From assembly GCF_030539355.1 (NCBI RefSeq), contig NZ_JAUNSF010000001.1, positions 1 to 64,000 on the forward strand: a stretch of DNA of 64,000 nt, written 5' to 3'. Positions 17,587 through 26,860 of the stretch are shown piece after piece. The stretch is from Sutterella sp. (GTDB lineage Bacteria > Pseudomonadota > Gammaproteobacteria > Burkholderiales > Burkholderiaceae_F). Numbering within the stretch: the first letter of the stretch is position 1; each line of letters opens with the position of its first letter. A program made the position numbers and the translations under genes. The notes beneath the pieces are model-generated. The model was not told the DNA's origin and searched no databases. It saw only the letters and a program-made list of their open reading frames with translations.

Positions 17587-17620
17587 AAAAGCTCCGGGAG
17601 CCGCGGCGGCGGCCCGGAGC
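17587..17620 (-). terminator. Intercistronic hairpin between aapJ and aapQ
   Basis: On the - strand GCTCCGGG pairs with CCCGGAGC (17613-17620 with 17591-17598), followed by TTTT (17590-17587). This partial-terminator arrangement is common between periplasmic binding-protein and permease genes and would reduce permease transcription. Confidence 0.65.
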
Positions 17621-17675
17621 CTTCGATCCCCGCCGCGCAGGAACGGGCGGGGAGCTTCAGAGAGAAAACAGGCGA

Positions 17676-18698
17676 TCAGCGGATCGGCATGGCGTACATC
17701 AGGCCGCCTTCCGTCCAGAGCTTGTTCATGCCGCGCGGGAGGTTGAGCGGCGTCGTCGGGCCGAAGTACTTCGTCCAGGACTCGCCGTAGTTGCCCACCT
17801 GCTTGATGATACGGTACGACCAGTCCTTGTCGAGACCGAGCATGCGGCCCATGTCCTCGCCCGAGCCGACGAGACGCATCACGTTCGGGTCGCGCGAGTT
17901 CTTGCGCATTTCGTCGACGTTGGCCTGCGTCACGCCGAGTTCCTCGGCGCCGAGGAAGGCCTGGAAGGACCAGCGGACGATTTCAAAGAACTCCCAGTCG
18001 CCGCGGCGGACCGCCGGGCCGAGGGGCTCCTTGGAGATCGTCTCGGGAAGGATGTCGAACTTCGAGGGATCGGGAGCGACCGTGCGCACGCCGGCGAGGT
18101 CGGACATGTCGGTCGTGTAGACGTCGCAGCGGCCGGAGATGAAGGCGCTCTGCGTGGCCTCGGTCGTGTCAAAGACGACCGTCTTGTAGGTCATGCCGTG
18201 GGAGTGGAACCAGTCGGCGGTGGTCTTCTCGGTCGTGGTGCCCGTCTGCACGCAGACCGTGGCGCCGTCGAGCTCCTTGATGCTCTTCACGCCGAGGGAC
18301 TTCGGGACCATGAAGCCCTGGCCGTCGTAGTAGGAGACGGCGACGAAGACGTTGCCGTGGCTCGCGTCACGGGTCATCGTCCAGGTCGTGTTGCGCGCGA
18401 GCATGTCGATCTCGCCCGAGGCGAGGGCGGCCATGTGCTGCGTCGAGCTGAGCGGAACGTACTTCACCTTGTCGGCGTCGCCGAGGATGGCCGCCGCGAC
18501 GGCGCGGCAGGTGTTCACGTCGAGGCCCTGCCAGCGGCCCTGGCTGTCGGCGCTCGAGAAGCCCGGGGCCGAGGTGTTGACGCCGCAGACGAGTAGATCG
18601 TTGGCCTTGATCTTGTCGAGCGTGGCACCGGCGAAGGCGGGAGCGGCGGCGGTGGCGCCCGCGAGGACGACGGCGGCGGAGAGGAGCTTGATTTTCAT
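17676..18698 (-). CDS. aapJ: Periplasmic amino-acid-binding protein of an Aap-type ABC transporter
   Basis: A 340-aa solute-binding protein (SBP family 3). Signal peptide MKIKLLSAAVVLAGATAAAPAFA is cleaved after AFA (23). Mature hallmarks: LLVCGVNTSAPGFSS, NTCRAVAAAILGD and DMLARNTTWTMTRD, as in AapJ/BztA general L-amino-acid binding proteins. It is first in an aapJ-aapQ-aapM order. AGGAAA precedes the ATG. The long upstream region shared with the CorC-like gene probably contains its promoter. Substrate range (probably polar amino acids such as Glu, Gln, Asp) is inferred from the family. Confidence 0.9.
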   Translation of the reverse strand: MKIKLLSAAVVLAGATAAAPAFAGATLDKIKANDLLVCGVNTSAPGFSSADSQGRWQGLDVNTCRAVAAAILGDADKVKYVPLSSTQHMAALASGEIDMLARNTTWTMTRDASHGNVFVAVSYYDGQGFMVPKSLGVKSIKELDGATVCVQTGTTTEKTTADWFHSHGMTYKTVVFDTTEATQSAFISGRCDVYTTDMSDLAGVRTVAPDPSKFDILPETISKEPLGPAVRRGDWEFFEIVRWSFQAFLGAEELGVTQANVDEMRKNSRDPNVMRLVGSGEDMGRMLGLDKDWSYRIIKQVGNYGESWTKYFGPTTPLNLPRGMNKLWTEGGLMYAMPIR

Positions 18699-19161
18699 GA
18701 TTGTGGTTTCCTGAGGAAGGACGTACCGGCTGATTTTTCGCCCGGGCCCGGCATGTCGCGAGGGATCCGCCTTTCCGAGTGAGGCGCATCCCCCTTCTCC
18801 GGGGGAGGACGAGGGGGGAGGACGGCCAGCGCCTCCTCTGACGGGAGAGGCGGCCGACCGGGAAAGTTTACACAGTGCCGCAGCAAAACCCCTGCCGCGA
18901 TTTCATGAACCGCCCGCAGAGACACTGCCGCCGTGGAGACGCACCATCTCACTCTAAAGTAAAATAACGCGGAAAAACAAACGCTTAGTAATTGCTTTGT
19001 GTTAATATCTCTGATCTGCGTCTAATACGGGCGGCAGTTTTCCCCCATCCCCCTGCCCCGCCCGAACATCACACACCACCGGATCCGCAGATCCATTCCG
19101 ACGCACACCGCCCGCGCCTCTCCCGCGCCGGCGAGACCTATCCCCCGGAGTCTTTTTTCGC
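18699..19161. promoter_or_regulatory. 463-bp divergent intergenic region aapJ / CorC-like gene
   Basis: The aapJ-proximal half is GC-rich with several short hairpins. The part at about 18955-19030 is strikingly AT-rich (TAAAGTAAAATAACG, GTGTTAATATCT) and is where promoters for both directions are most likely. I cannot fix -35/-10 pairs with confidence and see no gene here. Confidence 0.4.
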
Positions 19162-20505
19162 ATGAATTCCCTGCCTCAAGTCGCCGCGCTCTTCGGCCTT
19201 GTGTTCCTGAGCGCCTTTTTCTCCTCCGCCGAGATCTCACTCGCGAGCGCGTCGAAGACGCGCCTGCAGACCCTCGCCGACGACGGAGACAGGCGTGCGG
19301 CGCTCGTGCTTGAACTCCAGTCCCATCCGGGCCGCTTCTTCTCGGCGCTCCAGGTGATGATCAACGCCACGGCCCTTCTGGGCGGCGTGATCGGCGACGC
19401 CGCCTTCACGCCCTTCTTCGACTGGGTCTTCGCGGAGTTTCTCCCCGGCCGCGATCTCTCGCACGTGAGCTTCCTCATCTCGTTCGTGATCGCCACGACG
19501 CTCTTCGTGATCTTCGCGGACCTGCTGCCGAAGCGCCTCGCCATCGCCCGTCCCGAGTCGGTCGCGATGTTCGCCGTGCGCCCGATGAACTTCATCATCA
19601 AGTTCCTCCGCCCGATCGTCTATGTGCTCGAGCGCCTCTCGGACGCCTGCATCCGCTCGCTCGGGCTCCCCACGAAGCGCCAGGAGACGATCACATCCGA
19701 GGACATCCTCGCGAGCGTCGGCGCCGGCGCCGCGGCGGGCGTGATCGCCCCCGAGGAGGAGACGGTGATCCAGAACGTCTTCGAGCTTGAGAGCCGCCTC
19801 GTGCCCTCCGCGATGACCGCGCGCGAGAGCATCGTCTACTTCACGCTCGACGAGACCGACGAGAGCATCCGCGCCAAGATCGCCACCGTCCCCTACAACC
19901 GCTTCCTCGTCTGCGACAAGGACCTCGACCACGTCGTCGGCTTCGTCGACTCGAAGCACCTGCTGCGCCGCGTGCTCGAGGACAAGCCCCTGATGTTCCG
20001 CGAGCCCGGGATCCTCCAGGGCGTGCAGTTCATCCCGGACTCGCTCACGCTCTCCGAGGTGCTTGACGTCTTCCAGCGCACGCACACCGACTTCGCCGTG
20101 ATCATCAACGAGTACGCGCTCGTCGTCGGCATCATCACGATCAACGACGTGATGGCGACCGTCATGGGCGACCTCGTGACGAACGAGGACGACGTGCAGA
20201 TCATCCAGCGCGACGAGGACACCTGGCTCGTCGACGGCGCCACGCCGATCGAGGACATCGAGCACGCGCTCGAGATCGACGAGCTCCCGGAGGACTCCGC
20301 TTACGAGACCGTCGCGGGCTTCATGATGTACATGCTGCGCAAGATCCCGAAGCGCACCGACAAGGTCGTGCTCGCCGACTACACCTTCGAGGTGATGGAC
20401 GTCGACAACAACAAGATCGACCAGGTGCTCGTCACGAGGACGAAGAAGAACGCCAGGCCCGAGCAGCGCACGCCGGCGCCGGACGCCTCGCAGATTCCCG
20501 TCTGA
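19162..20505 (+). CDS. CorC/HlyC-type CBS-domain membrane protein (DUF21 family)
   Basis: A 447-aa protein with N-terminal DUF21 membrane domain (hydrophobic segments up to about residue 150; motif SAEISLASASKTRLQ at 22-36), two CBS domains (about 210-340, ending in the VVGIITINDVMATVMGDLV signature) and a C-terminal CorC_HlyC domain (about 350-430). The family (CorB/CorC, YfjD/PaeA) functions in Mg2+/Co2+ or polyamine efflux; the old name hemolysin is not a function call. The GGAG Shine-Dalgarno is spaced about 12 bases. A strong bidirectional terminator follows. Confidence 0.88.
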   Translation: MNSLPQVAALFGLVFLSAFFSSAEISLASASKTRLQTLADDGDRRAALVLELQSHPGRFFSALQVMINATALLGGVIGDAAFTPFFDWVFAEFLPGRDLSHVSFLISFVIATTLFVIFADLLPKRLAIARPESVAMFAVRPMNFIIKFLRPIVYVLERLSDACIRSLGLPTKRQETITSEDILASVGAGAAAGVIAPEEETVIQNVFELESRLVPSAMTARESIVYFTLDETDESIRAKIATVPYNRFLVCDKDLDHVVGFVDSKHLLRRVLEDKPLMFREPGILQGVQFIPDSLTLSEVLDVFQRTHTDFAVIINEYALVVGIITINDVMATVMGDLVTNEDDVQIIQRDEDTWLVDGATPIEDIEHALEIDELPEDSAYETVAGFMMYMLRKIPKRTDKVVLADYTFEVMDVDNNKIDQVLVTRTKKNARPEQRTPAPDASQIPV

Positions 20506-20525
20506 TCGCCGTCCCTTCAAGAGCG

Positions 20526-20560
20526 AAAAAGCCCGCCAGGTTCAAATCCGGCGGGCTTTT
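20526..20560. terminator. Bidirectional terminator between the CorC-like gene and topB
   Basis: AAAAGCCCGCC pairs with GGCGGGCTTTT around AGGTTCAAATCC, with A and T tracts on both sides. It serves the two convergent genes. Confidence 0.9.
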
Positions 20561-20583
20561 CGTTTTCCAGATGGCTCAGGGCG

Positions 20584-23169
20584 TCACTTCGCCGCGGTCT
20601 TCCTCGTGCGCGTCGAGGTCGAGCGCGTCGTGGTGCGCTTCGCCGCGGGCTTCGCAGCCGCGGACTTCGGCGCCGCATCGGCGCCTTCCTCTGCGGCCCC
20701 GGCCTTCGGCTCGCGCTTCTCGAACTCGAAGGCGACGCTCTTCTTCTTCGCGTCCCAGACGAGGTACGACTTGAAGGGGCGGTTCGTGCGCTTCGAGATG
20801 AAGTCCGTGATGAGCGGCGTGCGGCCCTCGGCGAGGAGCATCGCAATCTCCTCGTGCGTCACCTCATGCTGCAGGATGGTCTTGCCCGCACGGAAGGTGC
20901 AGGTGCGCGGGTCGTTCACGGCATGCTCGCAGACGTACTGCTCGTTGAGATCGAGCACGCGGCCGCGGCAGAGCGGGCAGTCGCCGACGACGGGCGCCGA
21001 GGCGATCGAGCCCGAGTCGATCTCGGGACGCTCCTCGAAGGCGAAGCGCATGCCCCAGTGCCCGGTCTCCGCGTCCTTCTCGAGCACGAGCTCGCCCTCG
21101 AAGGGGAAGCCGCGGCGGCTCATGAAGCCCTGGAGCGGCCCGATGTGATGGTTGGCGAGCAGTTCCTCGACCTCCGCGGGCTCGAGCGCGCGCCCCGACG
21201 GGTGCTTCGAGAGCGAGAAGTAGCAGCCCGGGCCCGTGCAGGCGAAGCGGCGGTAGTTCTCGACGATCTCGCCGCCACAGGCGGGGCAGCGGTTGTGGAA
21301 ATGGATCGGGTTGACGATGGGAACGCTGTCGCCCTCGTACTTCTTGGCGACATCGACGATGCTGCGCGTCAGTTCGCTGATCTCGGCCATGAAGGCCTCG
21401 CGGGAGACCGTGCCCTGCTCGATCTGCGAGAGCTTGTGCTCCCACTCGGCGGTGAGCCTGGGCTGCGTGAGCACGTCGATGCGCAGGCCGCGCACGAGCT
21501 GCATGAGCTGGAAGGCCTTGGCGTTCGGAACGAGCGAGCGCTCCTCGCGGCGGATGTACTTCTGCTCGATCAGGCCCTCGATCGTCTGGGCGCGCGTGGC
21601 CGGCGTGCCGAGGCCCTTCTCGGCCATGGCATCGCGCAGCTCATCGTCATCGAGCTTCTTGCCGGCGGTCTCCATGGCGGTGAGGAGCGTCGCGTCCGTG
21701 TAGCGGGCGGGCGGACGGGTGCGGTCGGCGACCGACTCGATCGCCTTCGTGAGAACCGTCTCACCGTTCCTGACCGGCGTCAGGTCGGACTGGGTCTTGC
21801 CCGCGCGGCCGGCCACCTCAAGCCAGCCCGGCTCGAGGAGCACCTTGCCCTCGGTGAGGAACGTCTCGCCCTCGACGACGGTCTTGCGGGTGGTCACGTT
21901 GAAGACGGCCGCGGGATAGAAGACGCTCATGAAGCGGCGCACGACGAGGTCGTAGATCTTCTGCTCGGTCTCCTCGAGCGCCTTCGGGATCTCGCCCGTC
22001 GGGATGATGGCGAAGTGGTCGCTGATCTTGGCGTTGTCGAAGACGCGCTTGTCCGAGGGCTTCACGAGGCCCTTGGTGAGGATGTTCGCGGCGAAGCGGT
22101 CATAGGCCTCGATCTTCTGCAGATGCGCGAGCGTCTCCTTCACCGTCGGCGCGTAGTCGTTCGGCAGCGCCCTCGCGTCGGTACGCGGATAGGTGAGCAC
22201 CTTGTGGCGCTCGTAGAGGCGCTGAGCGATGGCGAGCGTCATCTTGGCGGGGAAGCCGAAGCGGGCGTTCGCCTCGCGCTGCAGCGAGGTGAGATCGAAG
22301 AGCGCCGGTGAGAGCGACGTGGAGCGGCGGCTCGTCTCGGTGACGACGCCCTTCTTGCCGCGGCACTTCTCGACGATGGCCTTCGCCTCGTCCTCGCTCC
22401 AGATGCGCTCGGCCTTGAGCTCGGGCTTGTCCTTGGGCTTCACGAAGCCGTCGATGACGCGCACGCCCTCGTAGTCGCCCTCGGCCGCGCCGAAGGTGGC
22501 GTGCACCTCCCAGTAGTCCTGGGGCTTGAAATGATTGATCTCCTCCTCACGGGCCACGACGATGGCGAGCGTCGGCGTCTGCACGCGGCCGACGGTGGTG
22601 AGGAAGAACCCGCCGTCCTTGGAGTTGAAGGCGGTGAGGGCGCGGGTGCCGTTGATGCCGACGAGCCAGTCGGCCTCGGAGCGGCTGCGCGCCGCGGCCT
22701 CGAGGGGCTTCATCTGCGCGTCCGTGCGCAGCTCGCCGAAGGCCTTCTGGATGGAGGCCTTCGTCATCGACTGCAGCCACAGGCGGCGGATGGGCTTGGT
22801 GTTCCCGGCGGCCTGCATGATGTAGCGGAAGATCAGCTCGCCCTCGCGTCCCGCATCACATGCGTTGATGATGTCGGTGACCGTGCGGCTGCGGATCTTG
22901 CGGGCGAGCGCCTCGAACTTCGAAGCGCTCTTCTTGATCGGCTGCAGGTCGAAGTGGGGCGGGATGACCGGGAGGTTCGCGAAGGACCACTTGCCGCGCT
23001 TCACGTCGTACTCGTCCGGAACCTTGATCTCAAGCAGATGACCGACGGCCGATCCGATGATCATGCCGTCGCCAACCCAGAAGTCGCCGTCTTTCTTGAA
23101 GCCGCCGAGCGCGCGGGCGATGTCGCCTGCGACAGAGGGTTTTTCCGCGATGACCAAGGTGAGCCCCAT
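20584..23169 (-). CDS. topB: DNA topoisomerase III (type IA)
   Basis: An 861-aa type IA topoisomerase. The N-terminal TOPRIM domain has EKPSVAGDIARAL (9-21) and DAGREGE; the catalytic tyrosine lies in LTYPRTDARAL near residue 325; the toroidal core follows. C-terminal Cys motifs CPACGG...CTGPGC and CPLCRG...C resemble topoisomerase zinc ribbons. The last 45 residues are an Ala/Lys/Thr/Arg-rich basic tail, a likely DNA-binding extension. It relaxes negatively supercoiled DNA and decatenates recombination or replication intermediates. GGGGAGG lies 4 bases upstream of the ATG. It is downstream of a dprA-like gene on the same strand with a 133-bp gap. Confidence 0.93.
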   Translation of the reverse strand: MGLTLVIAEKPSVAGDIARALGGFKKDGDFWVGDGMIIGSAVGHLLEIKVPDEYDVKRGKWSFANLPVIPPHFDLQPIKKSASKFEALARKIRSRTVTDIINACDAGREGELIFRYIMQAAGNTKPIRRLWLQSMTKASIQKAFGELRTDAQMKPLEAAARSRSEADWLVGINGTRALTAFNSKDGGFFLTTVGRVQTPTLAIVVAREEEINHFKPQDYWEVHATFGAAEGDYEGVRVIDGFVKPKDKPELKAERIWSEDEAKAIVEKCRGKKGVVTETSRRSTSLSPALFDLTSLQREANARFGFPAKMTLAIAQRLYERHKVLTYPRTDARALPNDYAPTVKETLAHLQKIEAYDRFAANILTKGLVKPSDKRVFDNAKISDHFAIIPTGEIPKALEETEQKIYDLVVRRFMSVFYPAAVFNVTTRKTVVEGETFLTEGKVLLEPGWLEVAGRAGKTQSDLTPVRNGETVLTKAIESVADRTRPPARYTDATLLTAMETAGKKLDDDELRDAMAEKGLGTPATRAQTIEGLIEQKYIRREERSLVPNAKAFQLMQLVRGLRIDVLTQPRLTAEWEHKLSQIEQGTVSREAFMAEISELTRSIVDVAKKYEGDSVPIVNPIHFHNRCPACGGEIVENYRRFACTGPGCYFSLSKHPSGRALEPAEVEELLANHHIGPLQGFMSRRGFPFEGELVLEKDAETGHWGMRFAFEERPEIDSGSIASAPVVGDCPLCRGRVLDLNEQYVCEHAVNDPRTCTFRAGKTILQHEVTHEEIAMLLAEGRTPLITDFISKRTNRPFKSYLVWDAKKKSVAFEFEKREPKAGAAEEGADAAPKSAAAKPAAKRTTTRSTSTRTRKTAAK

Positions 23170-23247
23170 GGCGCCTCCCCAACAGGAAAAAGCGCGATTC
23201 CTGCGCCTTCCCCGGTGTTTTTCAATGAATTCCTGACATACAGCCGT

Positions 23248-23271
23248 TGCCTCGGACTCACGCCCGAGGCA
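23248..23271. terminator. Hairpin between dprA-like gene and topB
   Basis: TGCCTCGG (23248-23255) pairs with CCGAGGCA (23264-23271), loop 8. No T-run follows on the - strand, so termination efficiency is uncertain. Confidence 0.35.
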
Positions 23272-23302
23272 GGCGCATTATGTCATTTTTCGAACCGGTG
23301 CC

Positions 23303-24196
23303 CTAGTCAAGACCGAGATCAGCGACGGATTCGACGAGCATCGCCCCCTCGCGGATGAGCTGATTGCCGCCCTTCGCGAGCTTCTCATGGATGTTTCCCG
23401 GAAGCGCGCCGACGGAGGCGCCGAGTTCCGCCGCGGCCCGCGCGAGCCCGACCGAGGGGTCCCTGAGGTCCGCCTCAATGAGGAGAAACTTCCGCGCGAC
23501 GCCCGGGATCAGCCGGTCACGGCGCGCCCTGGTCTCGTCCGAGAGCCCGGTGAGCGGAGCCTCGGCCGTGAGAAGCAGCCCGCCCGCCTCGAGGACCCGG
23601 CGCTGGAGCGCCGCGAGATCCTTCGGCGCCCGTGCGGCACCGGTGGCGAGGAGCGCCACGGGCGCGGCGGCCTTTCTTTCCGAGAGGGCTCCCTCGAGCG
23701 CCGCGGCCGGGATGCCGGACTCGAGCGTCGCGAGCACCGGGGCGCCGGCGAGAGCGATCGCCGCGCCGAAGGCCCGGGCGTTGTCCGCGCCCTCGTCGTC
23801 CGGGTCGCAGGTGCCGAGGACGGCGACGGGCTCCTCGGTGAGAAGCTTCGCACTGCCGCGCGCGAAGAGCGCGAGCGGTCCCGTGCCCGCCGCCACGAGT
23901 CCGGACGGGTATTCGGGCTCGGCCACGGTGACGAGCCGCGCGTCGGGCGCATTTCTCAGCCACTCGAGCACGGCATCGGTCTCCTCGTCCATGGCGCCGC
24001 GTGCGGCGGCCCGGATGCGCTCGGCGGCGGACATGCCCACCAGGCGCGCGAGGTCGGTGAGCGAGAGGGAGAAGGCCGCGGCGGCGCTCCCCGTCTCGGA
24101 GAGCAGCCGGATCGCATCCTTCGCCGCGAGCCCGTCCGTGAGCGCGAGCGCGGTCCAGCCGCGCAGTTCCTCCTGATCGGTGTCGGTGAGATTCAC
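23303..24196 (-). CDS. dprA: DprA/Smf-like DNA-processing protein, degenerate
   Basis: The 297-aa protein keeps the overall plan of DprA: an N-terminal helical part, a Rossmann-like core and the C-terminal signature GALPGNIHEKLAKGGNQLIREGAMLVE (compare PGSI...G.NQLIREGA). DprA loads RecA on incoming single-stranded DNA in transformation. The usual GSR and SGLARGIDAAAH motifs are lost: VAVLGTCDPDD and ESGIPAAALEGAL stand in their place, so activity is doubtful. The start is GTG 24196, with AAGGAGAGG just upstream; an upstream ATG at 24265 lacks a Shine-Dalgarno and would add 23 residues. It is divergent from def, as dprA often neighbours def-fmt. Confidence 0.75.
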   Translation of the reverse strand: MNLTDTDQEELRGWTALALTDGLAAKDAIRLLSETGSAAAAFSLSLTDLARLVGMSAAERIRAAARGAMDEETDAVLEWLRNAPDARLVTVAEPEYPSGLVAAGTGPLALFARGSAKLLTEEPVAVLGTCDPDDEGADNARAFGAAIALAGAPVLATLESGIPAAALEGALSERKAAAPVALLATGAARAPKDLAALQRRVLEAGGLLLTAEAPLTGLSDETRARRDRLIPGVARKFLLIEADLRDPSVGLARAAAELGASVGALPGNIHEKLAKGGNQLIREGAMLVESVADLGLD

Positions 24197-24285
24197 GTCC
24201 CTCTCCTTGTGGTTCCCTGCCTGAAGTCCGCCCCCGACGGATCCGCGGGCGGCCCCGGGCATCATACCTGCCCGGACGGGCAGCC

Positions 24286-24291
24286 TATAAT
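24286..24291 (+). promoter_or_regulatory. Perfect -10 element TATAAT upstream of def
   Basis: TATAAT lies 59 bases before the def GTG start in the short dprA/def divergent region. No good -35 is visible at 16-18 bp. CTATAAT/CTAAAAT words precede several genes in the window (EIIA, HPr, pyrE, fmt, uraA). Confidence 0.45.
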
Positions 24292-24350
24292 TCTGGGCTT
24301 TTCAAACAATTCCGTGCTTCCCGCGTCCCCATCGGGAAGGAGTTTTTTCC

Positions 24351-24890
24351 GTGGCCAAGCTTCCTGTCATTCAGTATCCGCATCCCGTGCTCGCCGCCAA
24401 GGCCGAGCCCGTCACAGTCTTCGACGATGATCTGCGCCGCCTCGCGGCCGACATGGCCGAGACGATGTACGACGCCCCCGGCGTGGGTCTGGCCGCAAAC
24501 CAGGTCGGCGTCCTGAAGCGCATGGTCGTGATCGACGTCACCGAGGAAAAGACCGGCCTCACCGTCTTCGTCAATCCCGAGATCATCGAGAAGAGCGACA
24601 CGCTCATCGACCACGAGGAGGGCTGCCTCTCGCTCAAGGGGCTCTACGAGCACGTCAAGCGCCCGGACCATGTCCGCGTGCGCGCCCAGGATCTCGACGG
24701 CAAGACCTTCGAGCTCGACTGCGAGGGACTGCTTGCGATCTGCGTGCAGCACGAGACGGATCACCTGGACGGCATCGTCTTCATCGACCATCTCTCGATG
24801 CTCAAGAAGCAGCGCGCCGCGACGAAGCTGCGCAAGCTGCGCCGCGAGGAGAAGGAGCGCGAGAAGGAACGCGCCCACCGCATGGACTGA
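24351..24890 (+). CDS. def: Peptide deformylase
   Basis: This metalloenzyme removes the formyl group from nascent N-terminal fMet. It has 179 aa with all three motifs: GVGLAANQ (44-51), EEGCLSL with metal ligand C92, and HETDH (H134, E135, H138; family HEXXH). The C-terminus is a highly charged Lys/Arg/Glu helix. The start is GTG 24351 with AAGGAG nine bases upstream. It works in the same pathway as fmt, which lies about 1 kb downstream beyond an opposite-strand hydrolase gene; that insertion splits the usual def-fmt pair. Confidence 0.95.
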   Translation: MAKLPVIQYPHPVLAAKAEPVTVFDDDLRRLAADMAETMYDAPGVGLAANQVGVLKRMVVIDVTEEKTGLTVFVNPEIIEKSDTLIDHEEGCLSLKGLYEHVKRPDHVRVRAQDLDGKTFELDCEGLLAICVQHETDHLDGIVFIDHLSMLKKQRAATKLRKLRREEKEREKERAHRMD

Positions 24891-24898
24891 TTCCTCTC

Positions 24899-25804
24899 TC
24901 AGGCCGGGTGCGCATGGCAGTGCGCGGCGATCCAGCGCGCGTACTGCCCCATCAGCTGCGGCGGGAGCTGGTGCCCGAGGCCGTCGACCGCGATGAGCTT
25001 CGCGCCTTTGACGAGCCGCGCGGTCTCCTCGCCCGCCTTGAAGGGCAGCAGCGGATCCGCCTTCCCGTGGATGACGAGCGTGGGCGTCGTGAGCTGCTTC
25101 ACCGCGGCGCGGCGGTTTCCGCTCGCAAGCAATGCAATGAGCTGACGGCGCGTCGCCGCGCCGTCGAAGCCGAGCCGCGGCGCCGAGCGCACGGCCTCGT
25201 CGAGCTCCGCCTCGCTCGGGCGGTACTTCGGCCCCGAGAGGGCCTTGAGCATCCTGCGGATATGGCGCTCCACGCCCGCGGGACTACTGTCGCTGCCGCC
25301 TCCCGCGACGGTCGCCACCGCGCGGAGCCTCCCGAGCCCGGTCCTCGGGTTCCCCACCGCCGATGAGATCGAGGTGAGCGTGGCCACGCGGTTCGGGCAC
25401 TGGCAGGCGAAGACCTGCGCGATCATGCCTCCCATCGAGATGCCGGCCACGTGCGCGCGGCGGATGCCGAGCGCATCGAGCAGGCGCTCGAGATCAAGCG
25501 CCATGTCCTCGAGCGCGTACTCGCCCGTCACGCGCAGCCCGAGCAGCGTGCGCACGATCGCGCGCACGACGTCCCTCCGGTCCGTGACCCAGGCCTCCAT
25601 GCGCGAGGAGTCGCCGCTGTCGCGGTTGTCCGGCGTGATCACCTGGAAGCCCTCGGCGAGGAGTCCCGAGATGATGCCCTCGGGCCAGGCGTCCATCGAG
25701 AGCCCGAGCCCCATGAGGAGCACGACGGCGGGCGCCTGCGGGTCGCCCCACCGGCGCCAGGCGTAGCGGAAGTCCCCGCGCTCAAGAATGTTCTTGTCCG
25801 TCAT
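24899..25804 (-). CDS. Alpha/beta-hydrolase-fold protein
   Basis: A 301-aa serine hydrolase. The oxyanion region VVLLMGLGLSMDAW (28-41), the nucleophile elbow GISMGG (S123) and the late acid and base residues D250 (HGKADPLLP) and H278 (GLGHQLPP) form a complete catalytic triad. No signal peptide is visible. GAGGAGG precedes ATG 25804; the reading frame extends upstream over fmt, but that part has no family character. It is convergent with def (8-bp gap) and divergent from fmt. Substrate unknown; resembles generic esterase/lactonase-type hydrolases. Confidence 0.82.
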   Translation of the reverse strand: MTDKNILERGDFRYAWRRWGDPQAPAVVLLMGLGLSMDAWPEGIISGLLAEGFQVITPDNRDSGDSSRMEAWVTDRRDVVRAIVRTLLGLRVTGEYALEDMALDLERLLDALGIRRAHVAGISMGGMIAQVFACQCPNRVATLTSISSAVGNPRTGLGRLRAVATVAGGGSDSSPAGVERHIRRMLKALSGPKYRPSEAELDEAVRSAPRLGFDGAATRRQLIALLASGNRRAAVKQLTTPTLVIHGKADPLLPFKAGEETARLVKGAKLIAVDGLGHQLPPQLMGQYARWIAAHCHAHPA

Positions 25805-25906
25805 CTTTTTCAGCCTCCTCGCAGTCTGCGGCTTTCCGGGCATGCTACCCGATTCCTCTAAAATGGTTCCCTTTGTCCGAATCCCCGCCTCACGGAGGCC
25901 CTGCCC

Positions 25907-26860
25907 ATGAAAATCATCTTCGCCGGAACCCCTGACTTCGCCGCCCGCGCGCTCAAGGCGCTCGCCGAGGCCGGTCACGAGGTCTCGCTCGTGCTCACGC
26001 AGCCCGACCGCCCGAGCGGCCGCGGCATGAAGCTCACGCCCTCCCCCGTGAAGGTGCTCGCTCAGGAGCTCGGCATCGAGGTGCTCACCCCGCTCACGCT
26101 GAGCGTGAAAAAGGACCCCGAGGGCGCGCCCGCCGTCCACGAGCGGCTTCGCTCCGAAGAGGCCGACCTCCTCGTCGTCGCCGCCTACGGCCTCATCCTG
26201 CCGCAGGCCGTGCTCGACTGCGCGAAGGGCATCGGCAGGCGCGGCGACATCCGCGCGATCAACATCCACGCGAGCCTGCTGCCGCGCTGGCGCGGCGCCG
26301 CTCCGATCGCGCGCGCGATCGAGGCGGGCGACGCCGAGACGGGCGTCACGCTCATGAAGATGGAGCTCGGTCTCGACACGGGTCCCGCGGTCCTCGAGGC
26401 CCGCACGCCGATCGGACCCGAGGACACTAACGAGACGCTCACCGACCGCCTCGCGGACATCGGTGCGGAGCTCCTCGTGAAGGCCCTCGAGACCCCGGAC
26501 GAGCTCGACTGGAGGCCCCAGCCCGAGGAAGGCGTTCTCTACGCCGAGAAGCTCCTCAAGCCCGAGAGCCACATCGACTGGAACACGGACGCCGCGGTGC
26601 TCGCGCGCCGCATGCGCGCCTTCACCCCCTTCCCCGGCCTGCAGTTCACCCGCGGTGACGTGACGGTCAAGGTCTGGGCGGCCGAGGCCGTCGAGGGCGC
26701 CGCCGCGCCCGGCACGGTGCTCGAGGCAGGCGAGGTCCTCACCGTCGCCTGCGCGACGGGCGCTCTCCGGATGAGCGTCCTGCAGCGCCCGGGCAAGCCC
26801 CGCATGCCCGCCGCGGGCACGGTGCAGAGCCTCAGCATCAGGACGGGCGAGGTGCTCTGA
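25907..26860 (+). CDS. fmt: Methionyl-tRNA formyltransferase
   Basis: Formylates initiator Met-tRNA using 10-formyl-tetrahydrofolate. The 317-aa protein has FAGTPDFA (5-12), the loop QPDRPSGRGMKLTPSPVK and catalytic INIHASLLPRWRGAAPI (about 115-131), followed by the C-terminal tRNA-binding OB-like domain (HIDWN...RRMRAFTPFPG). A TAAAAT -10-like word at 25859-25864 precedes the gene. The TGA stop overlaps the rsmB ATG by one base, so the two are translationally coupled, a widely conserved fmt-rsmB pair. Confidence 0.96.
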   Translation: MKIIFAGTPDFAARALKALAEAGHEVSLVLTQPDRPSGRGMKLTPSPVKVLAQELGIEVLTPLTLSVKKDPEGAPAVHERLRSEEADLLVVAAYGLILPQAVLDCAKGIGRRGDIRAINIHASLLPRWRGAAPIARAIEAGDAETGVTLMKMELGLDTGPAVLEARTPIGPEDTNETLTDRLADIGAELLVKALETPDELDWRPQPEEGVLYAEKLLKPESHIDWNTDAAVLARRMRAFTPFPGLQFTRGDVTVKVWAAEAVEGAAAPGTVLEAGEVLTVACATGALRMSVLQRPGKPRMPAAGTVQSLSIRTGEVL

